From assembly GCF_032884065.1 (NCBI RefSeq), contig NC_088866.1, forward strand, positions 58,363,866 through 58,427,865: a DNA stretch of 64,000 nucleotides. The letters are read 5' to 3'. Shown here piece by piece: positions 1 through 12,828 of this stretch (the stretch's first letter is position 1; each line of letters starts with the position of its first letter). The translations under genes were made by a program, and so were the position numbers. This DNA comes from Artemia franciscana. Lineage: Eukaryota; Arthropoda; Branchiopoda; Anostraca; Artemiidae. The notes beneath the pieces are model-generated. The model did no database searches. It worked only from the letters and a program-made list of their open reading frames with translations, and was not told the origin of the DNA.

Positions 1-1860
1 CCGCATATATTTAACACTTATAGATTTTAGTCCATCTTCAATTCGAAACTGGTGCCTGCCTGCTTGCCTGCTAGAACAGAGCTTTCCACTCGAAAGCAGA
101 AACATGGTTTGATGAAACGAAAGCTTGACTGCATAACTTCAGATAGTTCCCTGTAACATAGGCTATAAAACTCCACTTCACTTCACACACTATAGGCTCT
201 GGCTCAAGGACAAGCAAAAACAATCCTTCTTGGCCCCAGGCAAGAGTTCTATGAAACTTTCCAAAATGCAAAGTCATATTCATCAATCTGGCCTAAGGTC
301 CACACTTTCCGTGAAAGCCGCAGAGGTTAGACCCTTACCACCTTCTAGGAATAAGCTGAAATCGGGGTGCTAGGAACAAAAAAAAAAAAACACGACAAAA
401 TCAAAGTGTTGCTCTCGCAACACAATAAGATGTAAATAGATATAAGATAGAGATGAAAAAGATACAAAATATATGGTTAGGCTATATATAAGAAATTACA
501 ATGAAAGTACTATGGTGGCTCTGGCTGTCAGACAAGTATACTATCATTGCTCGAATAATAAACAGATAGACAGATAGGAAGCATAGATAGAACACAGATT
601 ATACAAGATGTACATATATAGACATACAAATGCTATAGAACATAAATAGTTTGAAGATTGTATGGATATAAAGCATGGAGTCAAAGAATCACAGAGCCTT
701 CTATTACTAAGAAGTACACAATTTTCCATCAACCTATTAACAGATAGACAGATATAGTAGAAATAGATAAATTATAAAGTATACAAGATATAGACATGAA
801 TATTCCAATATACAAATAAAATATACACAGAATGGCTTTCTGAGGCAGAACATACAGTGTGAGAGCTGAAATGAGCTTTCTAGTCTGTGTAGGACAATCT
901 GAAGCTCCTCCTAAAAGCTTTCGTTTCTTCGAACCATTTTTCTGCTTTAGACAGTTTCAATTAAGTAGGCACACAAACGGGCAGCCGCTTCGGATTAAGC
1001 TTGAATAAAATCTAACAGTTGCTTAGTAGGTGCCAAGATTCCTTGTCCCTATTAAATTTTTTTTTTCTTTTTAGAATTACAAAATGAAAATTTACAGATA
1101 CAAAATGAAACATTTTCTCACGACTCAAACAGGTCACATCTATTTCTACAGGTCATTTCTGTTTGTGATTTGGTTGATTTAGTGATTTTATTCTATGTGT
1201 TTGGGACTGAAGTAGAGAATAGTATCACATGTAATACCAAACTTAAATAGTTTTCTCGTCATAGGCGGCGCTAGAGCAGAGTGGCTTCCATGCATTGTTT
1301 TTTTTTCACCATGCAGCTTCGTCTAGAAGAGGTACTCATAGGAGCTTCGGCTGGTCCTCCTCCGAGTGGAAATTGGAAGTTCTACAGATTGTTTTTACGA
1401 TCTGAAAGCAAATGCAAGGCAACTAACCTTCCGTGGACCCCCCCCCCCTCGTGCTCTATTTTCCTTACCAGCCTTTCTTAGCCCTCCAAAATATATCTGA
1501 TCAAAAAAAATTGAGATAGAAATTTTGTTAACAGTAATCAAAAAGCCAATAAATATGCATTTGAATATGACAGACATCAATAGCCTCTCGGACAAGGATC
1601 GAAGAGATTGGCCAAAAACTTGTTCCTGATTATTTATATTTCGAGCGAACTCATACAGATGATTCGTTATGCCACACAGTTTCCCAAGAAGATACTTTAG
1701 AAATGACACGTATTCCCAAGGAATCAAAAAATGCTTTGTGCGCCTGAATTTTTCAAACTATTTTCAATATCCCGGGTAGGCCATATGTGATCAAGCTGAG
1801 ACATCAAGGGAGGATTAGAGAGTGGGTGGTCGAGTGAACTTTAAATTTTGCTTGGAGAGG
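1..1860. other. AT-rich non-coding sequence with GATA-rich stretch
   Basis: No gene is recognised. About 418-800 is rich in GATA/TAGA words (gatagacagatag-type), a degenerate simple-sequence tract. Short open frames on both strands have no recognisable motifs or credible splice context. A C9 run lies near 1440. Confidence 0.5.
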
Positions 1861-1915
1861 ACATGTAGAGGTAAATCGAAAAATACTATGTGTATCAAGT
1901 TCATCTAAATACTAT

Positions 1916-1944
1916 GTCTGCGAAATTTAGGGAGTTTCGCAGAC
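1916..1944. repeat. Perfect 10-bp inverted repeat
   Basis: gtctgcgaaa (1916-1925) is followed by a 9-nt loop and its exact complement tttcgcagac (1935-1944). It lies inside the dispersed repeat. Confidence 0.8.
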
Positions 1945-2168
1945 TAAGCGTTCGCAGACACAATGGTGTCTCCAATCTCGATACAAATGACGTTTTTGCA
2001 TTATAAACTTCTATGAGACTAGTAAATTATTTATGATATAGAAAGATAAAAAAAAGGACACTATTCTGTGCCTGGTTCTCGTAATGGCGTATCTGAAATA
2101 TCTTGCAAAAAGCTCATGATATTAAGTTGCAACGTTTGAGGAATATTGAGGAGGATGTTGAACTAAAT

Positions 2169-2200
2169 CAAAAGACAGTATGTGCATATACTGTCTTTTG
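2169..2200. repeat. Perfect 13-bp inverted repeat
   Basis: caaaagacagtat (2169-2181) and atactgtcttttg (2188-2200) are exact reverse complements around a 6-nt loop. The related copy near 34480 keeps aatcaaaagacagt but not the second arm. Confidence 0.8.
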
Positions 2201-2240
2201 CAATATCTCGAGATTGAAAACTATAAATCTTTGAAAAAAA

Positions 2241-4405
2241 TGTGGTTATATTGATTTCTAGTTGATAATGACTAAGTTGATATTGATTAGGTTATATTGA
2301 TTTCACACTGATCTGCTCTAAAATTCCGGGCCATTAAAACACTTCAATCTAAATTTCAAAACCAATGAAACATCAATCAGGAAATAAATGTGGTTGCATT
2401 GATTCCTGACATATTCCTGTTTTTATTCTTATTTGTTTTTAGGTAAGTCTTTGTAATAAATGAACTCAACATGGATTTACTAAAACAAAAAAGCAGTTAT
2501 AACAAAATAAAGTACAGTAAGATTCTTAGAATAAAATGATGAATCAATGCTTGTCTTTTTTCAAGATTGTAACAAAATTGGGTTTTTGATGGCTTCGGTC
2601 CTATAGAAGGCCACAAATTTTGAATTCATATGAATACTATTCTTCTATCCCATTCACTTAAACTTTTATAGTAAAACTAGCATTAAATTTTTCAAAAATT
2701 TGAATAATAAACAAAAATATTAATTCTCAAAAAGAAAAGTAAAAAAAAAGCTACAACTATCATTTCCAAAAAAATAATAAAAAAAAGACGTATCAATCGA
2801 AAACGAAAAGAAACTAACAAAAAATTTCCAAATAGAAGTTTTTTCAAAGCAAAGTAAAGAGCTATATTAAACCATAGACGAGCAGAAATGAAGTCGTATA
2901 ATAATTCAAATTTAATAATAACACAAATTAGTATCAATGGATAAATGAGACCCAAAATTAACAGAAATTACAACGAATAATCAGGACTAGGTCCCGACCG
3001 ATATTATCAGGTCGACATGGGGGTCAATGTCATTATCGCATATCGGGAAAAAATATCAGATATTAGCCGATTTTGTTTATGCGCCACTTATCCAGAAAAT
3101 GACAGAACATTTCCTCAGGTAATTTTTGCTCGTCCAGTTCTTAGGGATGGAGCCACCAGCTAATTCTGACCATGGTGGAGAGAGCAGCAGAGATGAGTCA
3201 CATGAAGTCAAAGAATGTTTATTGTCAATACACACCTGGTGCAGCAATGTTCAAAATGTATGGTGACTTCACACCAAAAGAACTAAAAAGAATACAATAA
3301 ACCATACATTTCTGTTTAATGAATGTTCACTGGCGTGGATAAAATACCCAAGATCCAATCGATTAAAACGATGATATTCAGTCAGGGGCGCAGCAAAGGA
3401 GAGGAGGGGTGCCATAAGGGAGGATGGGGATTTCAAGGTGTCGGCGCCACATGCCGAAATCTCGAAAAGATTTCCTGGGACAACTTGCCCCAGTTGGACT
3501 GGACTTATTAAGTAATGTCCCGAGTAGAACTTAGTTTGGTTGGATTGTTTTCCTAATTTTTTTCTAAATAAATCTTTTTTTTTGCATTATTCGGGATCCA
3601 CACAGAAGTATTGAGGCTGTTCTTAGGTGCGTAATGGACCGGGAAGAAACATGTGAATATGAATACGGGCAGGGAATGCAGGGTTTAAACTTTAAGTAAG
3701 ATTTTTTTTTTTTTCCGAAGAAGAATTTATCGGCAAAACATATCGGTATCGGACCCCGGATATCCACATCGGTCGGGCCCTGATCAAGACGAACTTAAAA
3801 TGCATAAAAATCGTCACAAATAGGAGTGAGGCTAGTACCCATTAAGCTTTCTGAAGATCAGAGGGGCATTTGTGCTAATAGGTCTATTCCTCTAATCGTT
3901 TCCAATACATTTTAAGGTAGGGAAATTTGTCATCATAAAAAGTGGTTTTTATGAGTCATAAATAGTGGTTTTAGCGATCATAACGTAGCCTTAGCTCAAA
4001 AACGCTGCTAATTTATAGATTATAAACACTGATTTTTTATCTTGTTTTGGGACAAAGTAATAAAGCATTAGACTGTATATATAGTACATTTAAAACTAAC
4101 TACATTGATTTTAATCAGAAAATAGAATATAAAGTTAATTTTAAATTTCAGCGTATTTCAAGACCGATTTTTGAAGAATGTGTCATCTTTTTTTATTGTT
4201 TTTTTTTTTTAATTAATCATGAGACATAAGATTTTTGAAATTTTTCATTACAATCAACTGATTAAGAATCAAAATGAAAAGGCTAGTCCTGCAACAATCA
4301 GCAACTTTTATCAAAGGTTGGTGCAACACTTAGGATGCCCTAATATCTTAAATATAATTTAGTTCACTTCCTATACCAAATAGACAAGCTACAAAACTGT
4401 TCCAA
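2241..4405. other. Non-coding AT-rich sequence
   Basis: No gene is recognised. The sequence is A- and T-run rich. Around 3380-3430 there is a ggggcgcagc...gaggggtgcc motif resembling repeat edges elsewhere in the window (near 12763, 41935 and 58250), probably a worn transposon. Confidence 0.4.
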
Positions 4406-4409
4406 CTAC

Positions 4410-4523
4410 CTTCAATGACTTCAGCATACAATTTTTTCTTCTTTTTCTTCTGAGATTTTGATTGATATGAATCGGCTGAACGATCAAAACCAGATACTGT
4501 TGCGCCTTCTCGATTTGATCCCC
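4410..4523 (-). CDS. Possible internal exon, unidentified minus-strand gene
   Basis: On the minus strand a strong acceptor (T-rich tract then AG) precedes a 114-nt open segment ending at a GAAG|GTAGTT donor. It enters in phase needing one upstream base and leaves with one base over (2 + 37 codons + 1). The peptide contains GFDRSADSYQSKSQ, then six lysines, then LYAEVIE: polar and basic, with no domain I recognise. Its entry phase matches the exit phase of the minus-strand exon at 8906-8990, so the two could be consecutive exons of one gene. A second frame is also open, so this is tentative. Confidence 0.3.
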
Positions 4524-4529
4524 CTAAAA

Positions 4530-7100
4530 AAAAAAACCTTGCCAAGACAGCACTTTCTATGCAACATGTGGAAAAATACAAAATTAGTTTTTTGTAGCGT
4601 TCAACACGCTAAAATTGAAGCAACAAGTTCGTTTCTAGAGTAGCGTAGAAAATCCTGATATAGTAACTTCAGTTCTTTTCATAACTCGAGTTCAACTTGA
4701 CTACAAGTTTCAATTTTTTAAGATGTTCAATTCTTAATTTAAAAACAACCAAATACAATCTTATCACAAGGTTGCCAAACTTATATTGAATGACAATAAA
4801 AATTGTTACAAAGGTACAAAAAAGCCTGCTTCCAAATACAAATCTATCAAGTTTTAAAACTCCAATGCAACTTTAACTGAGAATTCAAATTAAGGCCTCA
4901 GGCCAGCACTGCCAATTTCACGCTAGAAATACCAAATCCCCCTGAAAACTCTCATAATAGCCAAAAAGAATTTAATGCCAATGACTTAACAATGAATGAA
5001 TTTGTTTCTCATTCCAGTGTTGCACATACAGCAAACCTGACTAATTATATATATTGTTCCAAACAGTTCATGGTAATGAGCTATACGTAAAGAGAGACCA
5101 ATGACAATAGTAAGCCAAACTTTATAAAAGGAACTAGAATATAAAGGTATACATCAAAAGAATCAGTTTTTGATCATAATCTAAATTTGTGACAATCATT
5201 AGGATTGAAATGCCAATGAAAAGCTATTAATATAATAAAATATGCATAGTTAAAAAGGAGTTGGAAACACTGTCAGAAAGGGAACAATTTTGGTGAACAC
5301 CACCCTCTTTCCTCCCAAAATCTCCTCGAGAGCGGTAAAATCCCCTATCTAACCCCCCAATGAAAAATGTTTATAGGTGCGCCTTTTTTTGGGGGCAGAT
5401 TTCGTTTTTCAGACAAACAATTATACATTTATAAAACTACAAGAGGTTGGGGGCAACTACCATTTCCTTCATATGTCATAAACTCCTGAATATAATATAC
5501 AAACTGAGAAAAGCTAACATAATAGAAACACTTTCTCAATGAGAATAAAGCGCAACATTAAAAATTAAAACCAACAGAAATTTTCCGACGCTGCCTCCAC
5601 CCTAAGTCCTCCCCCCTGGTCTTTACAAAAGAGTTTAGCTTAATCATTATTCATCGTAACATGAAACAAAATATGGGATTCACATGTCACACCCGAATCA
5701 AGGCAACGGAGCTTGGAATAGAGACACGCATATTCACCTATCAAGGTGAAGGCCAGACAGACTCTGTCTCAGCTCTAAGCTGTGTAAAAAAAAGGGGAGG
5801 AACAAGAAAATATGCTTCACTGATACTTATTGCATATTATGGCGTAAAAATTCAACCTTTTTTTCCCTGTTTTATAGCCTTTTTTTACGTTTTTATAGAA
5901 AATAGGATATAGGAGACCATCAGAGGGGGCTTGGGACGAATTGTCAACATGTGAACTAAACCGTAAAAATTAACATAAAATTGGCAATCTAGAAATGTCT
6001 CTCTTTTTGTTCAAGCATTTCTCTGTCTAAAGAGCTGTTTTTATAGACCTTTCACAATGAATGGTTTACTATAAATCAACTATTAACAAACTCATATGGG
6101 CAAATTTGTGATCTTGTCAAATAAAGACAAAGATGATTGATGGCTTCTTGTAACATGGCTTTTTGCTAACTAGGAAAGCAGCTGAGTTAGGTGAACAAAA
6201 CTTCCATTCAATGAAGAAGTAGTAAAAAATTAGAAAAGAAGTAGTAAAAAGTAGAAAAAATTCTACTCAATGAGACTGTTATCAGGCCACTATATCTACC
6301 TGTTTCTTATTTCCAGAGCTTTGAATATTGCATTGATGACAGGTCTATCAGGGTACAGGGGTGCCTGTATTAACTTTTGACAAAAAGTATTTCAAATTAA
6401 TTTTGGACTTTCAGTCTCTTTTTTACTGGGTTTTCTTTTTGAGAATACAATTCCTTTTCATAGTATAATTTAAGCCATATCAAGGCTTGGTAACATTTTA
6501 GCTTGGAGAATCCATAGAGTGAAGTGAATTAATAAAATAAAAGTAGAAGGTCTACCATTAGATTCCTTATTTTATGCTCTTTTCAAATCTCATATATAAA
6601 TTTCTAACAATGCAAGAGGATAGAAAGATGGGAGAATATTATAGCAAATATAAAAAAAAATACAAATCACAGGGTCAATAACTAAATAAAATAATCTCAC
6701 ACTGTACACTTGTCAGTTTACTATTCAGGCAAAACAATTCAAACTACAAAAGTTTATTGCCTTTAACTCAAATGGGAAATAAAAAAGGAATAGACACAGC
6801 AAGTTTTTTTCGGTTTTTCTTTAATGACAAGGAAAGGAAGAATATTTTTTTTTGGGGGGGGGGGCAATTTGTTAAATGCAAATTATTTTCAAGTAAATTA
6901 ACACGCAAGTAAAAAACTATTGTGGTCTGTTAGCACTTCGTTTAAAAGTAAAAAATTTGTGCTAAAAACCGCTGAAGTAAAACTAGAAGACTTACAACAA
7001 ATATATACTGAGAAAATAAGCCCATATATACATAATGTTGCAACACTTTCTCCAATATACACCTCCATCATCACTAAATAGTTTCCAAGTTACATCAAAT
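4530..7100. other. Non-coding AT-rich sequence
   Basis: No gene is recognised. There is a C-rich patch at 5280-5370, a G10 run near 6855 and several A/T homopolymers. A short plus-strand open segment at 5661-5912 has no recognisable motif. Confidence 0.4.
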
Positions 7101-7102
7101 AC

Positions 7103-7190
7103 CTGACATGTGCCCTTTGCCTGTGGTTCAAGCTCAATCATTTTGCATACAAACACACACTCCACAATCATAGATGTAAGCAGGTCTGAC
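7103..7190 (-). CDS. Possible exon, unidentified (weak)
   Basis: The minus strand shows a pyrimidine-rich acceptor (TTTTTGTCTCCCCCACAAG) and a TCAG|GTATTT donor around 88 nt. One frame is open through it (1 + 29 codons), giving SDLLTSMIVECVFVCKMIEL and onward. An alternative acceptor would start the exon at 7223. I do not recognise the protein, and its phase does not continue from the 8906-8990 exon read as a presequence. Chance cannot be excluded. Confidence 0.18.
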
Positions 7191-7639
7191 CTTGTGGGGG
7201 AGACAAAAATTGCAAGAGGCATTCTAAGCCAGTATTATTGATTTTTTTTTAGGGGAGGGACTCTCTCCCCTATACGCAGGCATGGCTACAATGAGAATAA
7301 ATAGCAGAGAATGCATTATGGAAGAGGACTGTGTATGTTTATTGGGTAAACCTAACTGGGTTGTCTCAGGGTATAGCAAACAGTAAATATACACTTTTAA
7401 TGTTTTTTTACAGATATTTAGTACTATTTTACTTTTTAAGCCCTATTTTCATGCCACCCCACATCCAACATGAAGATGGACAGGAATTTTGCAGATTATT
7501 TTTTTGAATACCCACATTTGGGTTTTTCATAATCCATGTCCAACCGTGCCATTCTGGAATGGTTGGTATGTCACATGCAATGGCAACTTATAGGTATTAA
7601 CTTTTATAAACTCTTTTGAGGTTTTGCTAGGTTGAACAT

Positions 7640-7945
7640 GGAGGCCCTGAAAAGGATTTTTGTTTAGCCTTCTTAATACATGGTTCAAACAATGTGTCTG
7701 AGAAAGGGAATTTGTCGATTTGCATACTGTATTTGGACTTTCTTTGTCCAAACCAAGTTTCTGAGAAAGGGACTTAGTCCATTGTCACACTGGATTTGGA
7801 CTTTGTTTGTTCAAATCAAATGTCTGAGAAAAGGACTTTGTCTTTTCACATAATGTATTTCGACTTTGTTTGTCCAAACCAAGTGCCTGAGAAAGGAACT
7901 TTGCTCATTTGCATACTGGATTTAGACTTTGTTTGTTCATAGAAA
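7640..7945. repeat. 63-bp tandem repeat, about four copies
   Basis: The word ctgagaaaggga-like recurs at 7699, 7761, 7824 and 7887 (spacing 62-63 bp), each followed by a ggactttgtttgtccaaacc-like segment. Copies are about 80-85% alike by eye. Confidence 0.8.
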
Positions 7946-8905
7946 AATTACTTTTAGCAAGTCAACAAACTAAAAGAACAAATGTGAAACCGTATAAATA
8001 TGAATCTCTTATCAATGTACAGCATTAGATACTAGAGCACACAGCTTTAAGACGTATCACATTCTCTGGCATACATTTTTACCAAAAACCAATCTTTGCT
8101 CCATGGAGTCCCCTTTTTAAAAACATGCTTTTTTGAAATTACCTTTGCAGCTTAAAGTTTTTGTATTCAAAATTGACACAAAAAAGGATTAATTTTTCCA
8201 TAACACACTTATTTCCAACTCTCAGTATTCAAATCTGTCTTGCTAATGGAACAGCAATATTAAGGAGTATCAAAAGAATCAATTATGCATCATTTCTTGA
8301 AGAATTTTGATTTTTTTTTTTTTTTAGAATTGATTGTTGAATGGACAAATACCTGTTTTTTTTTTTTTAATTTTTCTATTCCATTTTCTCCAGAAATATT
8401 CTTCCAATCACATAATTTATTCTTGCATTTGAATTCATGAAATGATGCTATTTACAAGACATGTCTTATTATTCCACTAGATGGAACTGAGCTGAAAATA
8501 TAGCCTACAACACAGTTTATTCTAAAAACCATGACCCCATGTTACAGGAATGTCATAATACACAAAAACTGAGAGTATCTTTTCACAATTCAAAACTTTT
8601 CTCTTGGGCAAAGGATTAATGTCCAAGAATATTAGCGCCAATTCACAAAAATATAGGGGTGGGCAATATTTTTTCCCTTTTTTGATGTTGATACTGAAAA
8701 GGGTATTTTCCTATATCTAAGCAAGGGAGAATTTTTCTTTTTAATGAAAACACCAAAAAAAAAAAGAATTTTTCAATCTAGGGGAACAAAGATTGGTAGA
8801 GCAATTACCAGCCCCCCCCCCCCTCAAACTGGCACCCCTGCCAAGAACATGCATACTTTTAAATGGGGTTTGCATTTTGGGGACTGATGAAGAAATATAC
8901 ATTAC
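7946..8905. other. Non-coding sequence (possible intron of a minus-strand gene)
   Basis: T-rich tracts near 8310 and 8355 and a C13 run near 8812. No coding signal was seen. Confidence 0.35.
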
Positions 8906-8990
8906 CTAATTTTAGGACCTGATGTCTCTGAAGGCTTGCATAAACTGATCTAACAAGACACTTGCTACCACCAAGAAGAGCCATGAAAAG
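8906..8990 (-). CDS. Possible start-codon exon encoding a mitochondrial presequence
   Basis: Minus strand: acceptor TTGTATTCTTCTAG, exon of 85 nt with ATG at 8984-8982, donor TTAG|GTAATG. The reading from ATG is 26 codons plus one base and begins MALLGGSKCLVRSVYASLQ. It has several basic residues, no acidic ones and alternating hydrophobics, the usual look of a cleaved mitochondrial targeting sequence. Its exit phase fits two possible next exons: 4410-4523 on the same strand, or the mL44 exon at 24040 on the opposite strand. A competing frame with an earlier GT donor is also open, but that donor is weaker. No homology is claimed. Confidence 0.4.
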
Positions 8991-9214
8991 CTAGAAGAAT
9001 ACAAAATAATAATAACACTTAATAAAAACACAAGTGAGAATATAAAATAATATAATAATATAAAATAAAACTAATATACAAATGAAACTTTTATACAAAA
9101 TAATAAAGATGTTCTAGCTTGTTATTAGCTGACATAAAGTAGACCTGATCTGCTGGCAAATCTCTTCTCCTTCAGACTCAGATTCAGGTGACTGTGCTTG
9201 TTCTGAACCCCCCT

Positions 9215-10455
9215 CCCCCAAAAAAAGTCCTAGATATGGTCCTGAAGATTATATATCAATTTCTACCTCCAACTTCTCCTTGTCTCTTCATTACAACTAA
9301 TACTGTATTTATCTGAAGATTCATTCTAAACAATTGCTGAAACACAATGGCCATTTAACTAAGATAAGAATTTCTTAAAGAAACTGTAGTCAGTAACAAC
9401 TCATTTGGTAGCAATTGGTCGAAAATCAGGGTAAATCTTATAAAAGGACACTGGAACTCTTGATTTCCAATTGACTGAGCCCCCTCCAAAAATTATTTGA
9501 CCACCCCTTCCACATAATGGGAAAAATAAATGAACAAATGTTAACACTTGAAACCCTAATGAGTTTTTACTATAGGCAATGCTATACAATTGTCACTGAC
9601 TTAAACAGAAGATTAAACATTTCTAAATGCTGGCTCCTAGGGGAATGACTGTATGAATGCAAAATTTCTGAGGAATGTAAAATTTAAAATAAAAATGAGA
9701 ATATTGATTCTCCTCTGGTCCTATACATTGTTTAAAATCCAGATCATTTAGTTTTTTTGATGAGGCAACTTTAAAATCTGAAGCAAATGGCTTCACACAT
9801 TCTTTTAGGAACACAATTGAAATTCAAAAAATCATTAAATTGAGACCTTGCTTTAAAAAGAGATACTGAAGATATTCCATCAAACCTATTTTACAATATC
9901 TTAAAATTAAATTATTCATATAACATTTTTTTCTTAAGTTTAAATTAAGATCATCTACTATATTTTTAATGAAAATCAGGTCAGTAGACAAGCTAAGTCA
10001 ATCACTAAGCAGAGAATTCTTGCCAACTCTAATTGGTGGATATTCTTTCATTTATTCTGGCTTGGTTTGTTTGATTCAGTTTTCTTCTGCTGTGTTAAGA
10101 GTTACTTCAAAAGGTTATATTTGCTTCTTTTTTGAGCACTGTATATGTTTGGGCAAAAGTTCCTGACAAAATATCTGCTTCTGTCATTTTTGCTTCTTTT
10201 CTGCCCACTGGCTGACATCACACTTGTTTTTCTTGGCTATTTAATTTTTTTTTTCTTTTTTGTCAAATGTTAATCCTGCTTGTAGCTCTTCCTGTCTTTA
10301 ACAGCTCACAGACATAACACAATTTTATTTCAACTAATGAAACCCATTTTAAACCAGGTGATGTTTCACCAGGTTTTGTTTCACCAATGTTTCACTGTTT
10401 TAAACCAGATGATATAGCTATAGATAAACAAAATCATATCCAAACAAGTGACTAG
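9215..10455. other. Non-coding AT-rich sequence
   Basis: No gene is recognised. A minus-strand open segment at 9623-9814 has ordinary composition but no motif and no convincing splice sites. Confidence 0.35.
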
Positions 10456-10457
10456 CA

Positions 10458-10810
10458 GCCTTCTGAGCCATATCTATGTTTTTTTTTTTCAAAATTTAGG
10501 AAATGCATTTGCATATCTTTAAAACTTTATAAATTGGGATTGAGCAAAGTTGTGAAGTTGAAAACAATTTTGTTGTACTTTATTTGAGCAGAAGATCTAT
10601 TTTGCAAGGTTTTATTTTATAAAACACATAGTTTTAAAGGTCATCAGAGGTCAGGACCCTCTAGGGAGAGAGGGAGTAGAGGTAGGTACTTCAAAATACC
10701 TTCTCGGGACATAATTTAGCCTGTAGACCCATCCCTGAAAGTTTCATTTTCATAACCTAACCCCTTTCTGAAATAGCAAGAAGTCACTAAACTAGAATTT
10801 TACCAATCAG
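10458..10810. repeat. About 350-bp dispersed repeat, copy 1
   Basis: Aligns with 11172-11520 in the same orientation, from ttctgagccatatc through gcatatctttaaaac, gatctattttg and taacctaacccctttc to gctagaatt-like words. Roughly 85% identity by eye. Part of it (about 10650-10705) recurs inverted at 10985-11045. No coding frame. Confidence 0.75.
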
Positions 10811-10984
10811 TTCACTTGAATTTACACTCCTTCTAATATGCAAATACAAGTTCAAATTAAAGCCTATGTTCTTAATGCATTTTTCTGTTTTGTTGGTAGC
10901 CTATTGCTTCTTTGCTGTTAAATCTATTTGAAGAAAAGAAGAATGTGTTTAGGTCAAGCTTTAGGTCTAAAGGCTAAAGTATAT

Positions 10985-11045
10985 CCCGGGCAGGTATTTT
11001 AAAATACCCACCTCTACTCGTTCTCCCTTTAGAGGGCCCTGAAAT
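10985..11045. repeat. Inverted copy of part of the 350-bp repeat
   Basis: ggtattttaaaatacccacc then tctactc...tctcccttt and agagggccctga is the reverse complement, with mismatches, of the gaccctctaggg...gtaggtacttcaaaatacc segment at about 10650-10705. It gives an inverted-repeat pair within the direct-repeat pair. Confidence 0.65.
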
Positions 11046-11171
11046 TCACCTACATGACAGGTCTATACCTATTGAAATTTTGGAAAACAACATTTTACCT
11101 TAATTTTTATTTACCAGTTGCTTTTTCTCTGCCTCTAGTTCTCAAAATGTAAGACCTGTTATTTGAGTAGA

Positions 11172-11520
11172 ATTCTGAGCCATATCAATGTTTTTATTCA
11201 AAACTTAGGAAATGTATTTGCATATCTTTAAAACCTTATAAATTGGGACTGAGCAAAGTTATGAAGCTGAAAACAATTTTGTTTTATTTTATTCAAGCAA
11301 AAGATCTATTTTGTAAGGTTTCACTTTTATAACACACTTAGCCTAGTTTTAAAGTTCATCAAAGCTCAGTGCCCTCTAGAGGTAGAAGGAATGGAGGTAG
11401 GTACTTCAAATATCTTCCAAGGACATACTTTAGCCTGCCCATCCCTGAAAGTTTCATCTTCCTAACCTAACCCCTTTCTAAGATAGCAAGAAGCCAATCA
11501 GCTAGAATTCTAAAAAATTA
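11172..11520. repeat. About 350-bp dispersed repeat, copy 2
   Basis: Direct copy of 10458-10810, about 714 bp downstream. See copy 1 for shared words. Small indels separate the two. Confidence 0.75.
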
Positions 11521-12826
11521 GTTTATCAATTATTTAATTAAGCTACTTTAAATATTAAAAAATTGTCTGATGTTTCTTTCTGAGTAGGCTATAGGAGCAA
11601 TTCTGCACTAGCACTAGAATGTGTTTCCAAGATAGTGCCAGAGCAAGGAGGTATTATGAGCAAAAAAAACAGCAAATTCAATGCACTAATCCTTTGAAAT
11701 AAAGCAGAACCAGAGGACAACTTTCAGACAAATTTCCATGGCATAATTTAGCCTAGGCTTTAAATCAATTCCTGAGTTTAATTCTAAACTAAACTGTTTT
11801 CCAAGATAATAAAAACCTCTTCATGTGAAATTTTACTTATATACTACTGTATTAAAAAAAAAAGATAAAGATATATACAGCATAACAGTAAACCTAGTTA
11901 TTTAATTGCCTCACTGGACATGAGGAATAGATTTAAAAACTTCGCGACAATTTTCAAGATGTTAGACTAGCACCAGTGTTGCGACTTGACAGCGATCTGA
12001 AGGCAGTTTTAGTTAGGCGAAAATTGACGCTTTGGTGCATCCTTCCTACCAAAATGGATTTAATTTTCGGTGAATCTTGATGCCTGTAATTGGCCTACGT
12101 CCTTACTATTAAAAAAAAACTCCATTTTCTCGAACCAGTCAGTTTTTGTCATTGCTTCTTTCAAATTTCTTTTAACTAAAATTATTTGTTTTAAATGGCG
12201 AATTTCATCTAGAAATTTGCACAGAAAACATGGAAAAGGACAAGGGAAAGTGAAGCCCTTGAGCCCCCTCCCGCAAAAGGAAAGGGAGAATACAAAGTTT
12301 AATGATAAATCTATTCATTTATAATTCAGGTATTGTCATCCGTTTTTTATCACTAATAGCTCGTCTAGATTATTTATTTTCTGTAAGATTGGGATAGACA
12401 ATTAAAAGAACGAATATCTAGTCATTTGTGTTCTAAATCACAATAACAGCTTATCAATCCCTTTTTGTCTCCCTTTTCAGTTTTTTACAGAAAAGCAGGG
12501 CGTATTATCATTTTCGTTTAGTTTTTATTTATTGTTCTATTTAGCGAAATCTATGATTTATCGGTCTTGAAAACGAATAAAAGGAACAGAAACCAACAGC
12601 TAGCTCTTCGTTTTATTTGCTAAGAGAGTCGATGTTCTGGTCCTGGTCTAAAAGATGAATATGCTAAATTCAATATTGTTACTGCCTCAGCAAATAATCA
12701 AGATGAAATTACCCAGCGCTGATCTGTCTTTCCTTTTTTTAGATTTTGGACTCTTTGCGCAGTCAGGGGCATAGTTAAAGGGGAGGGAAGAGGAACTTGG
12801 AAGTCAAGAAAAATTCCTTTGGGAGC
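11521..12826. other. Non-coding AT-rich sequence
   Basis: No gene is recognised. A caggggcatagttaaagggg motif near 12763 resembles worn transposon edges seen elsewhere in the window. Confidence 0.35.
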
Positions 12827-12828
12827 CC

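Larger units (their letters stand above)
1865..2240. repeat. Dispersed repeat with two hairpins; diverged copy at about 34350-34680
   Basis: This stretch shares ordered words with about 34350-34680: gtaaatcgaaa followed by atact, then a gaggggcatattgaac-like segment, then aatcaaaagacagt. It holds two near-perfect hairpins, listed separately. No coding frame is visible. It is probably a non-autonomous mobile repeat, but no terminal repeats were identified. Confidence 0.4.

Noticed and set aside
9145..9212. Acidic minus-strand open segment (GSEQAQSPESESEGEEICQQ) with splice-like edges
   Set aside because: It would join in phase only to the weaker reading of the 8906-8990 exon. Low-complexity composition and no homologue known to me.
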